This document shows positions 1 through 8,048 of a stretch of 64,000 bases of DNA, one piece after another. The notes beneath the pieces were generated by a model. It worked only from the letters and a program-made list of their open reading frames with translations. It was not told where the DNA came from and did not search any database. The stretch is from NCBI RefSeq assembly GCF_009733845.1, contig NZ_WNXZ01000002.1, forward strand, positions 620,001 through 684,000. The letters run 5' to 3'. Position numbers and translations under genes: made by a program. This DNA comes from Pseudactinotalea terrae. GTDB taxonomy: Bacteria; Actinomycetota; Actinomycetes; Actinomycetales; Beutenbergiaceae. The number at the start of each line of letters is the position of its first letter. Position 1 is the stretch's first letter.

Positions 1-1
1 C

Positions 2-946
2 AGCGCTGAGACCCGGCGCCAGCCGCTCTCCCGCGCCTTCGGCGTCGCCTGCGTGGCGGCGCTGTCCCTCGCCACCCTGGGCGCTGCGCTCCCGCTGGGC
101 GCGCACTCCTCCGGCTCGACGGCGGAGCCCACCGTGGTCTTCGGGCCCACCGAGGGCGCTGAGGGCGCCGGCGAGACCTTGCTCGAGGGTCGCGACGCCG
201 CCGCTGCCGGGCGGTCCGCGGTGCGCGAGGGGGCGACCGAGCCCGAGCCGACCGCCGTCGAGGAGCCCGAGCCAGCCGCGGTCGAGGAGCCTCCGGTGGA
301 GGAGCCCACGACCGAGGAACCCCTGCCCGAGGTGACTGGCCAGCTCTGGGCGACCTCCGCCGTCAACGTGCGCTCGGGTCCCTCCGTCGATCACGAGCAG
401 CTGACCACGCTCGGGTGGGCGGACCCGGTGGACGTCACCGGTGAGAGCGCCGACGGCTGGACGCAGGTGATCTGGGACGAGCGTGTCGCCTGGGTGAGCT
501 CGAGCTATCTCGCCGAGGAGGAGCCGCTCGCCGAGGAGCCGGCCGCCGAGCAGCCGGCGGAGACGTCCGAGGGCAGCGGCGTCTCGAGCGCTTCCTGCTC
601 CACCAGCCCGGGGATCGAGGGCTCGCTCGCGGCCAACGCCGCGGCCACCTATCGTGCGGTGTGCGCAGCGTTCCCCGGTGTGGCCTCGGCCTACGGCGGC
701 TACCGCGCCGGCGACGGCGGCGACCACGGCTCGGGACGCGCCCTCGACATCATGGTCAGCGGCGCCGCGGGCTGGGAGATCGCACGCTACCTGCAGGCGC
801 ACGCGGGCGAGCTGGGGATCACGTACCTGATCTACGAGCAGCAGATGTGGATGGCGGGCGACTCCCACGGCGCCTGGGAGTACATGGCCGACCGCGGCAG
901 CCCGACGGCGAACCACTACGACCACGTGCACGTCAGCACGTACTGA
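2..946 (+). CDS. Secreted SH3-domain protein with ARB_07466-like C-terminal domain (5' end outside window)
   Basis: The frame is open to the left window edge. The only candidate start inside (GTG at 53) lies within the hydrophobic segment and would remove the basic residues before it, so the gene almost certainly begins upstream. Visible order: Arg-containing N-region, hydrophobic signal or anchor segment, a Glu/Pro/Ala-rich linker, an SH3b domain (around 340-510, 'NVRSGPS' and 'VAWVSSSYL'), a second acidic linker, and a C-terminal domain (about 600-943) with 'GGYR', 'GDHGSGRALDIM' and 'NHYDHVHV'. The conserved His and Asp residues resemble the ARB_07466-like/M15-like fold. An extracytoplasmic cell-wall-binding role is inferred. 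Enzymatic activity is not established. The domain call is reasonably secure; the exact substrate is unknown. Confidence 0.75.
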   Translation, partial: SAETRRQPLSRAFGVACVAALSLATLGAALPLGAHSSGSTAEPTVVFGPTEGAEGAGETLLEGRDAAAAGRSAVREGATEPEPTAVEEPEPAAVEEPPVEEPTTEEPLPEVTGQLWATSAVNVRSGPSVDHEQLTTLGWADPVDVTGESADGWTQVIWDERVAWVSSSYLAEEEPLAEEPAAEQPAETSEGSGVSSASCSTSPGIEGSLAANAAATYRAVCAAFPGVASAYGGYRAGDGGDHGSGRALDIMVSGAAGWEIARYLQAHAGELGITYLIYEQQMWMAGDSHGAWEYMADRGSPTANHYDHVHVSTY

Positions 947-967
947 CTCGTGGTCGACCTGACGTTC

Positions 968-973
968 TAGCGT
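968..973 (+). promoter_or_regulatory. -10 element of a probable leaderless promoter
   Basis: TAGCGT ends 7 nt before the ATG at 981, and no Shine-Dalgarno sequence precedes that ATG. This favours ATG 981 over the in-frame GTG at 972, which overlaps the -10 itself. Confidence 0.5.
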
Positions 974-980
974 GGCGGGC

Positions 981-1847
981 ATGACGGAGTCGAACACCCT
1001 GCCGCAGCCCGTGACCGTCCGCGTGGACGGCACCGACATCGCGACCTACGTGATCGAGCCCCGGCGCGGGGACGCTGCGGCGGACGTCGTGCTCTGCCAC
1101 GGGACGCCATGGTCTGCCGCAACCTTGATGCCCCTCGCTCGTGCGCTCGCCACCCGGTACCGCGTGTTCCTGTGGGACATGCCGGGGTATGGGGCATCGA
1201 TCGACGACGGCGACCCGCCACCGGTCGACCTCCCTCACCAGCAGCAGCGGCTCGCCGCCCTCCTGGACCACTGGGGCCTCGACCGGCCCCATGTGCTGGC
1301 CCACGACATCGGCGGTGCTGTTGCCCTCGGAGCCCACCTGCTGGGTGCTCGTGAGCTCGCCTCGCTCTACCTGCTCGACGTCGTGACGCTCGACCCGTGG
1401 GGCTCGCCCTTCTTCCGGCTGGTCGCCGACCACGAGGCGGTCTTCGCAGCGCTTCCCGCCAACCTGCACACGGCCCTCGTCCGGGAGTACATCGCCGGAG
1501 CGGCGGGTGCCGGTCTCGACGCCGCGTGGGTCGACGGGCTTGCGCGACCGTGGTGCTCAGCCGCCGGGCAGCGCGCCTTCTACCGCCAGATCGCGCAGCT
1601 GCGCCCCGAGCACACCAGCGGGCTCGTCGCTCGTCTCGACCAGACCCGCTGCCAGGTGCGCATCGGGTGGGGCGAGCGTGACCCGTGGATCCCAGCTGCC
1701 CAGGCCGCTGAGCTCGCGGACCGACTTCCAGGAGCGGTCGAGGTGTCCATGTTCCCCGGCGCCGGGCATCTCGTGCCGCTGGAGGCCACCGAGGCGCTCG
1801 CGCAGGATGTGCTGGCCTGGCTGACGGTGGTCACGCGGACGCCGTGA
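981..1847 (+). CDS. Alpha/beta hydrolase with Asp nucleophile (epoxide hydrolase/haloalkane dehalogenase-like)
   Basis: A 288-residue single-domain alpha/beta hydrolase. The oxyanion-hole segment 'CHGTPWS' lies near residue 40. The nucleophile elbow reads 'AHDIGG', putting Asp109 where serine hydrolases have Ser; this is the layout of epoxide hydrolases and haloalkane/haloacetate dehalogenases. A late acidic residue ('ERDPWIP') and the catalytic His ('GAGHLVPLE') complete the triad. It is likely cytosolic because no signal peptide is visible. It is transcribed alone and convergent with the next hydrolase, 9 bp away. ATG 981 was chosen over GTG 972 because of the -10 position. The substrate cannot be deduced. 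Confidence 0.85.
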   Translation: MTESNTLPQPVTVRVDGTDIATYVIEPRRGDAAADVVLCHGTPWSAATLMPLARALATRYRVFLWDMPGYGASIDDGDPPPVDLPHQQQRLAALLDHWGLDRPHVLAHDIGGAVALGAHLLGARELASLYLLDVVTLDPWGSPFFRLVADHEAVFAALPANLHTALVREYIAGAAGAGLDAAWVDGLARPWCSAAGQRAFYRQIAQLRPEHTSGLVARLDQTRCQVRIGWGERDPWIPAAQAAELADRLPGAVEVSMFPGAGHLVPLEATEALAQDVLAWLTVVTRTP

Positions 1848-1856
1848 GCGCTGGGC

Positions 1857-2768
1857 TCAGCTGGTGGATCTCCGCGCGACGAACTCGGTCAGGTGGCCCA
1901 CCACCTCGGGCGCTCGGAGGATGCGGCGGTGGCCCAGGCCGTCAGTGAGCACCAGCTGCGCGCCCGGCCAGGCCCGCACCAGGCGTTCCGAGACCCGGGT
2001 GGGGGAATCGGCGTCGGAGCGGTCGTGGATGGCGAGCAAGGGAACCGGGCGACCGCCGTCGAGCAGCTCGGCGGCGAGCGTGGGGCCGTGGAAGGTGGCC
2101 ACGGGGTATCCGATGCTGCGCTCGATGCGCTGCAGCAGGCGCTGACCGGAGCGGCGTCCGAGGCCGGTCATGCGGCGGAAGGCGATGAGGAGCTCCTCGG
2201 CCTCGGTGGCCGCTGCGATCGTGACGAGTGCACCGAGGGGGACGTCGTGGTGCCGGGCAGCCCACAGCACGGCCATCGCGCCGAGCGAGTGCGCCACCGT
2301 GAGCGCGGGTTCGCCGTGATGCGCGACCACGTGGGCGCGGGCCTGGGCCAGCTCCATGACGCTGCTCGCGCCGGGGCCGTGCCGGCCGGCGGGGGAGTCG
2401 CCGTGGCTGGGTGCGTCGTGGCCGACGACGCGGTAGCCGGCGGCGCGCAGCGGTTCCACCATGGCGGCGAGCTGCTGCCAGTGGCCGCCCCAGCCGTGGA
2501 CGAGGTAGGCGGTCGGCGCATCCGGGTCCTCGCCGTAGACGTGGCCGCGGATGGTGAGGCCGTCGGAGGTGATCTCGAACGGCTCGCCGCCCTCGGGCTG
2601 GCGTGAGTGGCGGCGTTCCGCCGGAGGGGCGGGCGGCACGCGGAACCACAGCCGGGTGCCGATGCCCGCGGCCAGTGGTGGTGCCACGCCGTCGAGGGTC
2701 GCCAGAGCGCCTCGCATGAGGCGGTACCGCAGCGGCGGGGGAGGGGTCGTGCGGTTCTCAGTGGTCAC
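1857..2768 (-). CDS. Alpha/beta hydrolase (serine type)
   Basis: A 303-residue serine hydrolase. It contains the oxyanion motif 'HGWGG' (about residue 90), the nucleophile elbow 'AHSLGA' with Ser, an acidic residue in 'HDRSDADSP' and the catalytic His in 'GLGHRRIL'. The N-terminal 60 residues are basic and Pro-rich, without a clear cleavable signal. The start is GTG 2768. Genes of this type often act on small esters or lipids; the substrate is unknown. It is divergent from the ArsR gene at 2950, with 181 bp between them. Confidence 0.82.
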   Translation of the reverse strand: MTTENRTTPPPPLRYRLMRGALATLDGVAPPLAAGIGTRLWFRVPPAPPAERRHSRQPEGGEPFEITSDGLTIRGHVYGEDPDAPTAYLVHGWGGHWQQLAAMVEPLRAAGYRVVGHDAPSHGDSPAGRHGPGASSVMELAQARAHVVAHHGEPALTVAHSLGAMAVLWAARHHDVPLGALVTIAAATEAEELLIAFRRMTGLGRRSGQRLLQRIERSIGYPVATFHGPTLAAELLDGGRPVPLLAIHDRSDADSPTRVSERLVRAWPGAQLVLTDGLGHRRILRAPEVVGHLTEFVARRSTS

Positions 2769-2923
2769 GTGCGTCTTCCGGCGGGGTCATGGCTGTCAAC
2801 GGGGAACCGTCTCGACCAGTGTGCCGCGACCGCCGCAGGAGTGGGTACCAGCGGGCGAGCAGCGCCGCCTCGACGCCGATGCCCAGCATGGTTCGAGTAG
2901 GACGAACGACCGCTCGCGCCACG

Positions 2924-2949
2924 AACGCGTAAGTGGTAACTTACGCGTT
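2924..2949. promoter_or_regulatory. Perfect 11-bp inverted repeat, probable ArsR autoregulatory operator with -10 inside
   Basis: The arms AACGCGTAAGT (2924-2934) and ACTTACGCGTT (2939-2949) are exact reverse complements around GGTA. The right arm ends at the base before GTG 2950. A TANNNT element, TAACTT at 2937-2942, lies within the palindrome 7 nt before that GTG, so repressor binding would block the promoter directly. Confidence 0.75.
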
Positions 2950-3297
2950 GTGTCTGTGACGACTGTCGACCCCTGGTACGCGCTGGGCGATCCGACGCGG
3001 CGTCGCGTCTTCGCCCACGTGGCTCGAGGCCCGCGCTCGGTGACCGAGATCGCCCAGGAGCTTCCGGTCAGCCGCCCCGCGGTGTCGCAGCACCTGCGTG
3101 TGCTGCTCGAGGCCCGCTTGGTGGATGTCCGCCAGGAGGGGCGCCAGCGGCTCTACCAGGTTCGTTCCGAGGGTCTGGAACGGCTGCGGGACGAGCTCGA
3201 GTCGTACTGGACGCAGACGCTGACCACCTTCAAGGAGCTGGCCGAGCGCGACTACCAGGCAACCGCCACGACAACACGAGGAGGCCACGTGCCATGA
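2950..3297 (+). CDS. ArsR-family winged-helix transcriptional regulator (SRPBCC-partner type)
   Basis: A 115-residue one-domain winged helix. It starts with 'ALGDPTRRRVFAHV' and has the recognition region 'ITEIAQ..PVSRPAVSQHLRVL', followed by the beta-wing 'VRQEGRQRLYQV'. There are no metal-binding Cys clusters, so it is not a classic metal sensor. This subfamily is commonly paired with an AHSA1/SRPBCC protein, as here (ATGA overlap, 3294-3297). GTG 2950 was chosen because it follows the operator directly; GTG 2956 is also possible. No Shine-Dalgarno sequence is present, so a leaderless transcript is likely. Autoregulation through the abutting palindrome is inferred. Confidence 0.85.
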   Translation: MSVTTVDPWYALGDPTRRRVFAHVARGPRSVTEIAQELPVSRPAVSQHLRVLLEARLVDVRQEGRQRLYQVRSEGLERLRDELESYWTQTLTTFKELAERDYQATATTTRGGHVP

Positions 3298-3806
3298 GCA
3301 CCACCCCGCAGGACAGCACCGCGCTGCACGTCGACGTCACCGTCGAGATCCCGCTCGACCATGCGTTCGCCGTGTTCACCGAACGCTTCGACGAGATCAA
3401 GCCGCGCGAGCACAACCTGTTGGACGTCCCGATCGAGCGCACGGTCCTGGAGCGGCGCGAGGGTGGGAGCGTCTACGACGTCGGGGTCGACGGCAGCACC
3501 TGCACCTGGGCGAGAGTGCTCGCCTACGAGCCCCCGCACCGGCTGGTGATCAGCTGGGACATCAGCCCGCAGTGGCGGATCGAGCCCGACCCGAGCCGTA
3601 CCAGCGAGGTCGAGATCCGTTTCGTCACCGAGGGCCCGGAGCGCACTCGGGTGCGTCTCGAGCATCGGAACCTCGACCGCCACGGGCAGGGTTGGGAGGG
3701 CTTCAGGGACCTGGAGACCGGCAGTGGCTGGCCGCTGTACCTCGACCGGTTCCGCGCCGTCGTGGAGCGGCTGGTGGGCGAGGTGTCCGCTGCGGAGAGG
3801 TCGTGA
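3294..3806 (+). CDS. SRPBCC-family (AHSA1-like) ligand-binding protein
   Basis: A 170-residue START/SRPBCC helix-grip protein. The pattern 'VEIPLDHAFAVFTERFDEIKP' opens the domain, followed by a strand-rich middle ('GSVYDVGVDGSTCTWARVL', 'PPHRLVISWDI') and the C-terminal long helix ('GWPLYLDRFRAVVERLVG'). It overlaps the upstream ArsR gene by 4 bp, so the two are translationally coupled. The pair probably forms a small-molecule-responsive unit. The ligand is unknown, and no catalytic residues can be assigned. Confidence 0.85.
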   Translation: MSTTPQDSTALHVDVTVEIPLDHAFAVFTERFDEIKPREHNLLDVPIERTVLERREGGSVYDVGVDGSTCTWARVLAYEPPHRLVISWDISPQWRIEPDPSRTSEVEIRFVTEGPERTRVRLEHRNLDRHGQGWEGFRDLETGSGWPLYLDRFRAVVERLVGEVSAAERS

Positions 3807-3897
3807 TCGGGGCAGTGCCCGGGTGTTCGCGCGAATCTGACGTAGTCGCGCGGCGCTGACGTTCACCGGCTCGCCGGCACCCCTGTCCACAAGATCT

Positions 3898-3912
3898 GCT
3901 ACCCGGGGTAGC
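3898..3912. promoter_or_regulatory. Perfect 7-bp inverted repeat upstream of the tad operon
   Basis: GCTACCC-G-GGGTAGC lies 49 bp before the tadA start in the 154-bp spacer 3807-3960. It could be an operator for the pilus operon or a weak hairpin. TAATTT (3932-3937) downstream of it is a candidate -10 element. Confidence 0.4.
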
Positions 3913-3960
3913 GCCCCGTTGAGGACGCCGGTAATTTGTGCCCCCTATAGGGGAGGGCGG

Positions 3961-5190
3961 ATGGCCGAAGGGGTGGCGATCCTCGAGACAGAGGTGCGGG
4001 AGCTGATCCGCCGGCGCGGGCTGGATCCCAGCGTCGATGGCGAGGCCACCCGGGTGCTGATCGCGGATGCGGTCGCGGACTACGACGAGCGTGCGCTCCT
4101 CGGCCGTGTGCCGCGGCTGCCGGACCCGGATGAGGCGACGAAGGCGTTGCACGACGCCGTGGTGGGGCTCGGCCCGCTGCAGAAGTACCTGGATGATCCT
4201 CAGATCGAGGAGATCTGGATCAACGAGCCCGGGAAAGTCTTCATCGCGCGCTCGGGTCGGTCCGAGCTCACGACGACGATCCTCACCTCCGCGCAGGTAC
4301 GTGACCTGGTCGAGAGGATGCTGCGGAGCAGCGGCCGGCGGCTGGATCTGAGCACGCCGTTCGTGGATGCCTCGCTGCCCACGGGGGAGCGGCTGCACGC
4401 CGTCATCCCGGATGTGACGCGGGCGCACTTGGCGGTGAACATCCGCAAGTACGTGGCCCGGGCGAACAGGCTCCAGGACCTGGTGGCGCTGGGGTCGCTG
4501 AGCCCGCAGGCCGCGGCGTTCCTCGACGCTGCGGTGGCCGCCGGGCTCAACGTCCTGGTCAGCGGGGCCACCCAGGCCGGCAAGACCACCATGGTCAACG
4601 CCCTCGCTGGCAGCATCCCGAGCCACGAGCACGTGATCACGTGCGAGGAGGTCTTCGAGCTCCGGCTCGCGGGCCGCGACGTGGTGGCGATGCAATGCCG
4701 CCAGCCCAACCTCGAGGGCACGGGCGAGATCCCGCTGCGGCGGCTGGTCAAGGAAGCGCTGCGGATGCGCCCGGACCGGATCATCATCGGCGAGGTCCGG
4801 GAGGCAGAGGCGCTCGACCTGCTGATCGCCCTCAACGCGGGCAACCCCGGGCTTGCCACGATCCACGCGAACTCCGCGCGCGAGGCCGTGACGAAGATGT
4901 GTACGTTGCCGCTGCTCGCCGGTGAGAACGTCTCGGACCGGTTCGTGGTCCCGACGGTCGCGGCCGCCGTCGACCTCGTGGTGCACCTCGATCTCGACCG
5001 CGACGGCGCCCGCCGCACGCGCGAGATCGTCGCCCTCACAGGGCGTGTCGAGGGCGGCATGATCGAGACCTCGTCCCTGTTCGAGCGCCGCGACGACCAG
5101 CTCGTGCGGACCGATGGCTATCCGCCGCACGAGGACCGCTTCCGACGCGCAGGGCACGACCTGCACGCTCTCCTGGCGCACGCGGAGTGA
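3961..5190 (+). CDS. tadA: Tad/Flp pilus assembly ATPase TadA (CpaF family)
   Basis: A 409-residue type II/IV secretion ATPase that powers Flp-pilus assembly at the inner face of the membrane. The N-terminal domain carries 'LGPLQKYLDDPQIEEIWIN' and 'FIARSGR', typical of CpaF. The Walker A motif is 'SGATQAGKTT' with Lys208. The Walker B/His-box region is 'RIIIGEVREAEALDLLIALN', followed by 'GLATIHANSA'. ATG 3961 is chosen because GGGAGG stands 6 nt upstream; a TTG at 3919 would add residues with no family likeness. It heads the operon 3961-8532. No tadZ or tadV gene is adjacent; a candidate partner pair lies at 49632-51517. Confidence 0.93.
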   Translation: MAEGVAILETEVRELIRRRGLDPSVDGEATRVLIADAVADYDERALLGRVPRLPDPDEATKALHDAVVGLGPLQKYLDDPQIEEIWINEPGKVFIARSGRSELTTTILTSAQVRDLVERMLRSSGRRLDLSTPFVDASLPTGERLHAVIPDVTRAHLAVNIRKYVARANRLQDLVALGSLSPQAAAFLDAAVAAGLNVLVSGATQAGKTTMVNALAGSIPSHEHVITCEEVFELRLAGRDVVAMQCRQPNLEGTGEIPLRRLVKEALRMRPDRIIIGEVREAEALDLLIALNAGNPGLATIHANSAREAVTKMCTLPLLAGENVSDRFVVPTVAAAVDLVVHLDLDRDGARRTREIVALTGRVEGGMIETSSLFERRDDQLVRTDGYPPHEDRFRRAGHDLHALLAHAE

Positions 5191-5197
5191 GCGACTG

Positions 5198-6049
5198 ATG
5201 GGGACCGCTGCAGGTCTGCTGCTGGGGGCCGGACTGCTCTGCGTGTGGTGGTCGTTCTGGCCGCGGGGCGAGCCGAAGCCGTCGGCCTGGGGCGCACGGG
5301 CTCGCGACATGCTGACCCAAGCCGGTATGCCCGGCGTCTCGGCCCGCGCCTTCGTGAGCACGTCGATCGGGGTGGGAATCGCGATGCTGGTGGTGGCGCT
5401 CGCGATCACCGCGACACCGCCGATCGCGGTGTGCTTCGCCGTCATGGCCGGGTTCGCACCCACCGTGTACGTGCGGTCGAAGGCCCGCAAGCGGCGCACC
5501 GAGCTGCGGGCGCTGTGGCCCGACGTCGTCGATGACCTCGCCTCGGGAGTGCGCGCCGGGCTGTCGCTGCCCGAGTCGCTGATCGCGCTGGCCGAGCGCG
5601 GGCCCGATCAGCTGCGGCCCGAGTTCATGCAGTTCGCTCGTGACTACCGCGCCTCCGGCCGGTTCACCGACTCCCTCGACCTCCTCAAGGCCAGGCTCGC
5701 CGACCCGGTCGCGGACCGACTGGTCGAGGCGCTGCGTCTGACCCGCGACGTCGGCGGGACCGACCTCGGCCGGCTCCTGCGGACGCTGTCCCAGTTCCTC
5801 CGCGACGACCTGCGCGCTCGCGGCGAGCTCGAGGCGCGGCAGTCCTGGACGGTCAACGGCGCACGCCTCGCGGCCGCCGCGCCCTGGCTCGTGCTCGCGA
5901 TGCTGAGCACGCAGGCCACCACGATCCAGGCGTACAACTCCGCGACCGGCGTGCTCGTGCTGCTGGTGGGAGCGGTCGCCTCGGTGATCGCGTATCAGGC
6001 GATGGTCCGGCTCGGGCGGCTGCCCGAGGATGTGCGGGTGCTCCGATGA
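5198..6049 (+). CDS. tadB: Tad pilus assembly inner-membrane protein TadB (T2SF family)
   Basis: A 283-residue integral membrane protein of the type II secretion F family, forming the platform on which TadA acts. Hydrophobic segments lie at residues 1-20, about 50-85 and in the last 60 residues. The cytoplasmic F domain includes 'LWPDVVDDLASGVRAGLSLPE' split over 'GLSLPESLIALAERGP'. ATG 5198 has GGAG about 10 nt upstream and removes an in-frame extension that would overlap tadA. It overlaps tadC by 4 bp (ATGA at 6046). The family is highly diagnostic in this context. Confidence 0.9.
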   Translation: MGTAAGLLLGAGLLCVWWSFWPRGEPKPSAWGARARDMLTQAGMPGVSARAFVSTSIGVGIAMLVVALAITATPPIAVCFAVMAGFAPTVYVRSKARKRRTELRALWPDVVDDLASGVRAGLSLPESLIALAERGPDQLRPEFMQFARDYRASGRFTDSLDLLKARLADPVADRLVEALRLTRDVGGTDLGRLLRTLSQFLRDDLRARGELEARQSWTVNGARLAAAAPWLVLAMLSTQATTIQAYNSATGVLVLLVGAVASVIAYQAMVRLGRLPEDVRVLR

Positions 6050-6993
6050 GCGCTTTCTTCACGCCGGCGGGCCTGACAGGGGCGGGGCTCGGGCTGGTGC
6101 TCGGCGTCGGGGTCGTGCTGATCATCTGGCGGCTCTCGGCGCGCCGGGTCAGGCTGGTCGACCGCGTCGCTCCCTACCTGCAGGAACGCCCGACGACGTC
6201 CCGACTCCTCGTGGACGCGCACGTCATCACGCCGTTCCCCACCCTGGAGCGAATCGTGCGGCCCGTGGTCCGTGACGTCGCTCGGATGCTGGAGCGACTG
6301 GGCAGCGGTGCGACCTCGATCCGCAGCCGCCTGCTGCGGGCGGGCAGCAGCACGACGCTCGAGGCGTTCCGCACCGAGCAGGTGATCTGGGCGACGATCG
6401 GGCTCGCCACCGGCTTGGTGCTGGCTCTCGTGATCGGGGTGGCGCGCGGCGTCTCGTTGCTGCCTCTGATCGTGCTCGTGGTGCTGTGCGCGGTTGGCGG
6501 TGCGCTGCTGCGCGACCACATGCTCAGCCAGAAGGTCACCCAGCGCGAGCGCCGCATGATCGCGGAGTTCCCCACGGTCGCGGAGCTGCTCGCGCTGTCG
6601 GTCGGTGCGGGCGAGTCACCGCTCGCAGCGCTCGAGCGGGTCAGCCGGAGCACGCGGGGCGAGCTCGCCGGCGAGATCCGCACCACGCTCGCGGACGTCC
6701 GCTCCGGCGTCGCCATGGCCGTGGCCCTCGACGGCATGGCCCGCCGCACCGAGCTCGCGAGCATCGCCCGCTTCACCGACGGCATCTCGACCGCCGTCGA
6801 GCGCGGCACCCCGCTGGCCGACGTGCTCCGCGCGCAGGCCCAGGACGCACGTGAGGTCGGTCACCGCGCTCTCATGGAGGAAGGCGGCCGTCGGGAGGTC
6901 CTGATGATGATCCCGGTCGTCTTCCTGATGCTGCCCGTCACGATCCTGTTCGCCGTGTTCCCGGGCCTGTCCGTGCTCGCGATCACCCTTTGA
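6046..6993 (+). CDS. tadC: Tad pilus assembly inner-membrane protein TadC (T2SF family)
   Basis: A 315-residue second T2SF-family membrane protein, partner of TadB. It has an N-terminal membrane segment (residues 8-27), a cytoplasmic region, a hydrophobic pair around 110-150 ('GLVLALVIGVARGVSLLPLI'), the F domain ('EFPTVAELLALSVGAGESPL'), and a C-terminal hydrophobic hairpin ending 'FPGLSVLAITL'. The start overlaps the tadB stop, indicating coupled translation. Confidence 0.9.
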   Translation: MSAFFTPAGLTGAGLGLVLGVGVVLIIWRLSARRVRLVDRVAPYLQERPTTSRLLVDAHVITPFPTLERIVRPVVRDVARMLERLGSGATSIRSRLLRAGSSTTLEAFRTEQVIWATIGLATGLVLALVIGVARGVSLLPLIVLVVLCAVGGALLRDHMLSQKVTQRERRMIAEFPTVAELLALSVGAGESPLAALERVSRSTRGELAGEIRTTLADVRSGVAMAVALDGMARRTELASIARFTDGISTAVERGTPLADVLRAQAQDAREVGHRALMEEGGRREVLMMIPVVFLMLPVTILFAVFPGLSVLAITL

Positions 6994-7015
6994 CTCCCGA
7001 TGGAAGGACACACAC

Positions 7016-7198
7016 ATGAGAACCCTCCGACGGCGCTGGGTCGCCTTGCTCGGCGACCCGGAGCGTGGCGATGTCCCCGGCTGGGTCATGATCACGCTGA
7101 TGACGGCTGGCCTGGTCGTGCTGATCTGGGCGCTGGCCGGCGATGCGCTCACGCAGGTGTTCCAGACGGCGATCGACCGGATCCTCGGCGGTCCCTGA
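7016..7198 (+). CDS. Small single-pass membrane protein in the tad locus, candidate Flp-type pilin
   Basis: A 60-residue protein with a basic N-terminus ('MRTLRRRW'), a polar 'ERGDVPGW' segment and one hydrophobic helix of about 25 residues ending 'LAGDALTQVF'. GGAAGGA lies about 10 nt before the ATG. Its size, position after tadC and one-helix layout fit a Flp-like pilin or the small accessory protein common in actinobacterial tad loci. The typical Flp Glu+5/Tyr pair is not obvious, so the pilin call is tentative. It ends at TGA 7196-7198, overlapping the next coding region. Confidence 0.65.
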   Translation: MRTLRRRWVALLGDPERGDVPGWVMITLMTAGLVVLIWALAGDALTQVFQTAIDRILGGP

Positions 7199-7560
7199 CC
7201 GAGCGGGGATCGGCGGTGGTCGACTTCCTCCTCGTCTCGCTGCTGCTGACCGTGCTGGTGCTGGGCGTGGTCCAGCTCGCGCTGGCGCTTCACGTGCGGA
7301 CCATGCTCACCGACGCCGCGGCTGAGGGCGCCCGCTACGCCGCGTTGCACGGCAGCGACCTCGCAGCCGGTGAGGCGCGGACCGCTGAGCTGATCGCGAT
7401 GACGCTCCCCGACCGCTACGCGCAGGAGATCGAGACCGGGTACGACACCTACGGCGACGTCACGCTCGTGACCGTCACGGTGAGCGCACCGCTGCCGGTG
7501 CTGGGGCTGTTCGGGCCGTCCGGGACCGTGGTCGTGACCGGCCGGGCGGTCGACGAATGA
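7195..7560 (+). CDS. TadE-like minor pilin (probable CTG start)
   Basis: A 121-residue protein with the class signature 'ERGSAVVDF' directly before a hydrophobic helix ('LLVSLLLTVLVLGVVQLALA'), then 'LTDAAAEGARYAA'; this is the TadE prepilin pattern. No ATG, GTG or TTG precedes the signature in frame after 7000. The first usable conventional start, GTG 7216, would delete half of the signature. CTG 7195 overlaps the upstream TGA as CTGA, exactly where ATGA would be expected, so CTG initiation is proposed. It overlaps the next gene by 4 bp. Confidence 0.75.
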   Translation: MTERGSAVVDFLLVSLLLTVLVLGVVQLALALHVRTMLTDAAAEGARYAALHGSDLAAGEARTAELIAMTLPDRYAQEIETGYDTYGDVTLVTVTVSAPLPVLGLFGPSGTVVVTGRAVDE

Positions 7561-8048
7561 TGCCCCGACGGCGGTTCGCGCGTCTCGCGCACCTGCTCAC
7601 CTGGGCACGGGCCAGGCTCGGGGATCGGGAACGGGGGAGCGCCGTCGTCGAGTTCCTCGGGGTCTCGCTCGTGCTGCTGGTGCCGTTGGTGTACCTGATC
7701 GTCACGATGTCGCGGATCCAGGCGGCGAGCTTCGCGGCCGAGGGTGCCGCGCGGGAGGCGGGTCGGCTGATCGCCCAGGCCGAGACGATGGAGGAGGGCA
7801 TCGCAGCCGCGCAGCTCGGGGTGGAGCTGGCGTTCGCGGATCAGGGGCTCGACGTCGACCCCGCCAGCGTGCTGCAGGTGACGTGCTCGGTGCCTGAGTG
7901 CCTGACCGCCGGCGAGTACGTGCTGATCGAGGTGCGCACCGTGGTGTCGCTGCCGCTCGCCCCCGACTTCCTGGCCGGCGCCGTGCCCACCTCGGTGGCG
8001 ATCGGTGCCGATGCGATGACCGCTGTGAGCGGGTTCCGCGATGACTGA
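7557..8048 (+). CDS. TadE-family pilus assembly protein
   Basis: A 163-residue pseudopilin-like protein. A basic N-terminal stretch is followed by 'DRERGSAVVEF', then one transmembrane helix ('GVSLVLLVPLVYLIVTMSRI') and 'AASFAAEGAAREAGRLIAQ'. The Gly-Ser-Ala-x-x-Glu-Phe box resembles the TadE prepilin-peptidase processing region. One Cys pair ('CSVPEC') in the extracytoplasmic part may form a disulfide. It is coupled to the upstream TadE by ATGA and overlaps the next gene by 8 bp. Confidence 0.85.
   Translation: MMPRRRFARLAHLLTWARARLGDRERGSAVVEFLGVSLVLLVPLVYLIVTMSRIQAASFAAEGAAREAGRLIAQAETMEEGIAAAQLGVELAFADQGLDVDPASVLQVTCSVPECLTAGEYVLIEVRTVVSLPLAPDFLAGAVPTSVAIGADAMTAVSGFRDD

Noticed and set aside
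3919-3960. TTG 3919 as the tadA start
   Set aside because: The extra 14 residues match no CpaF pattern, and a good GGGAGG stands before ATG 3961.
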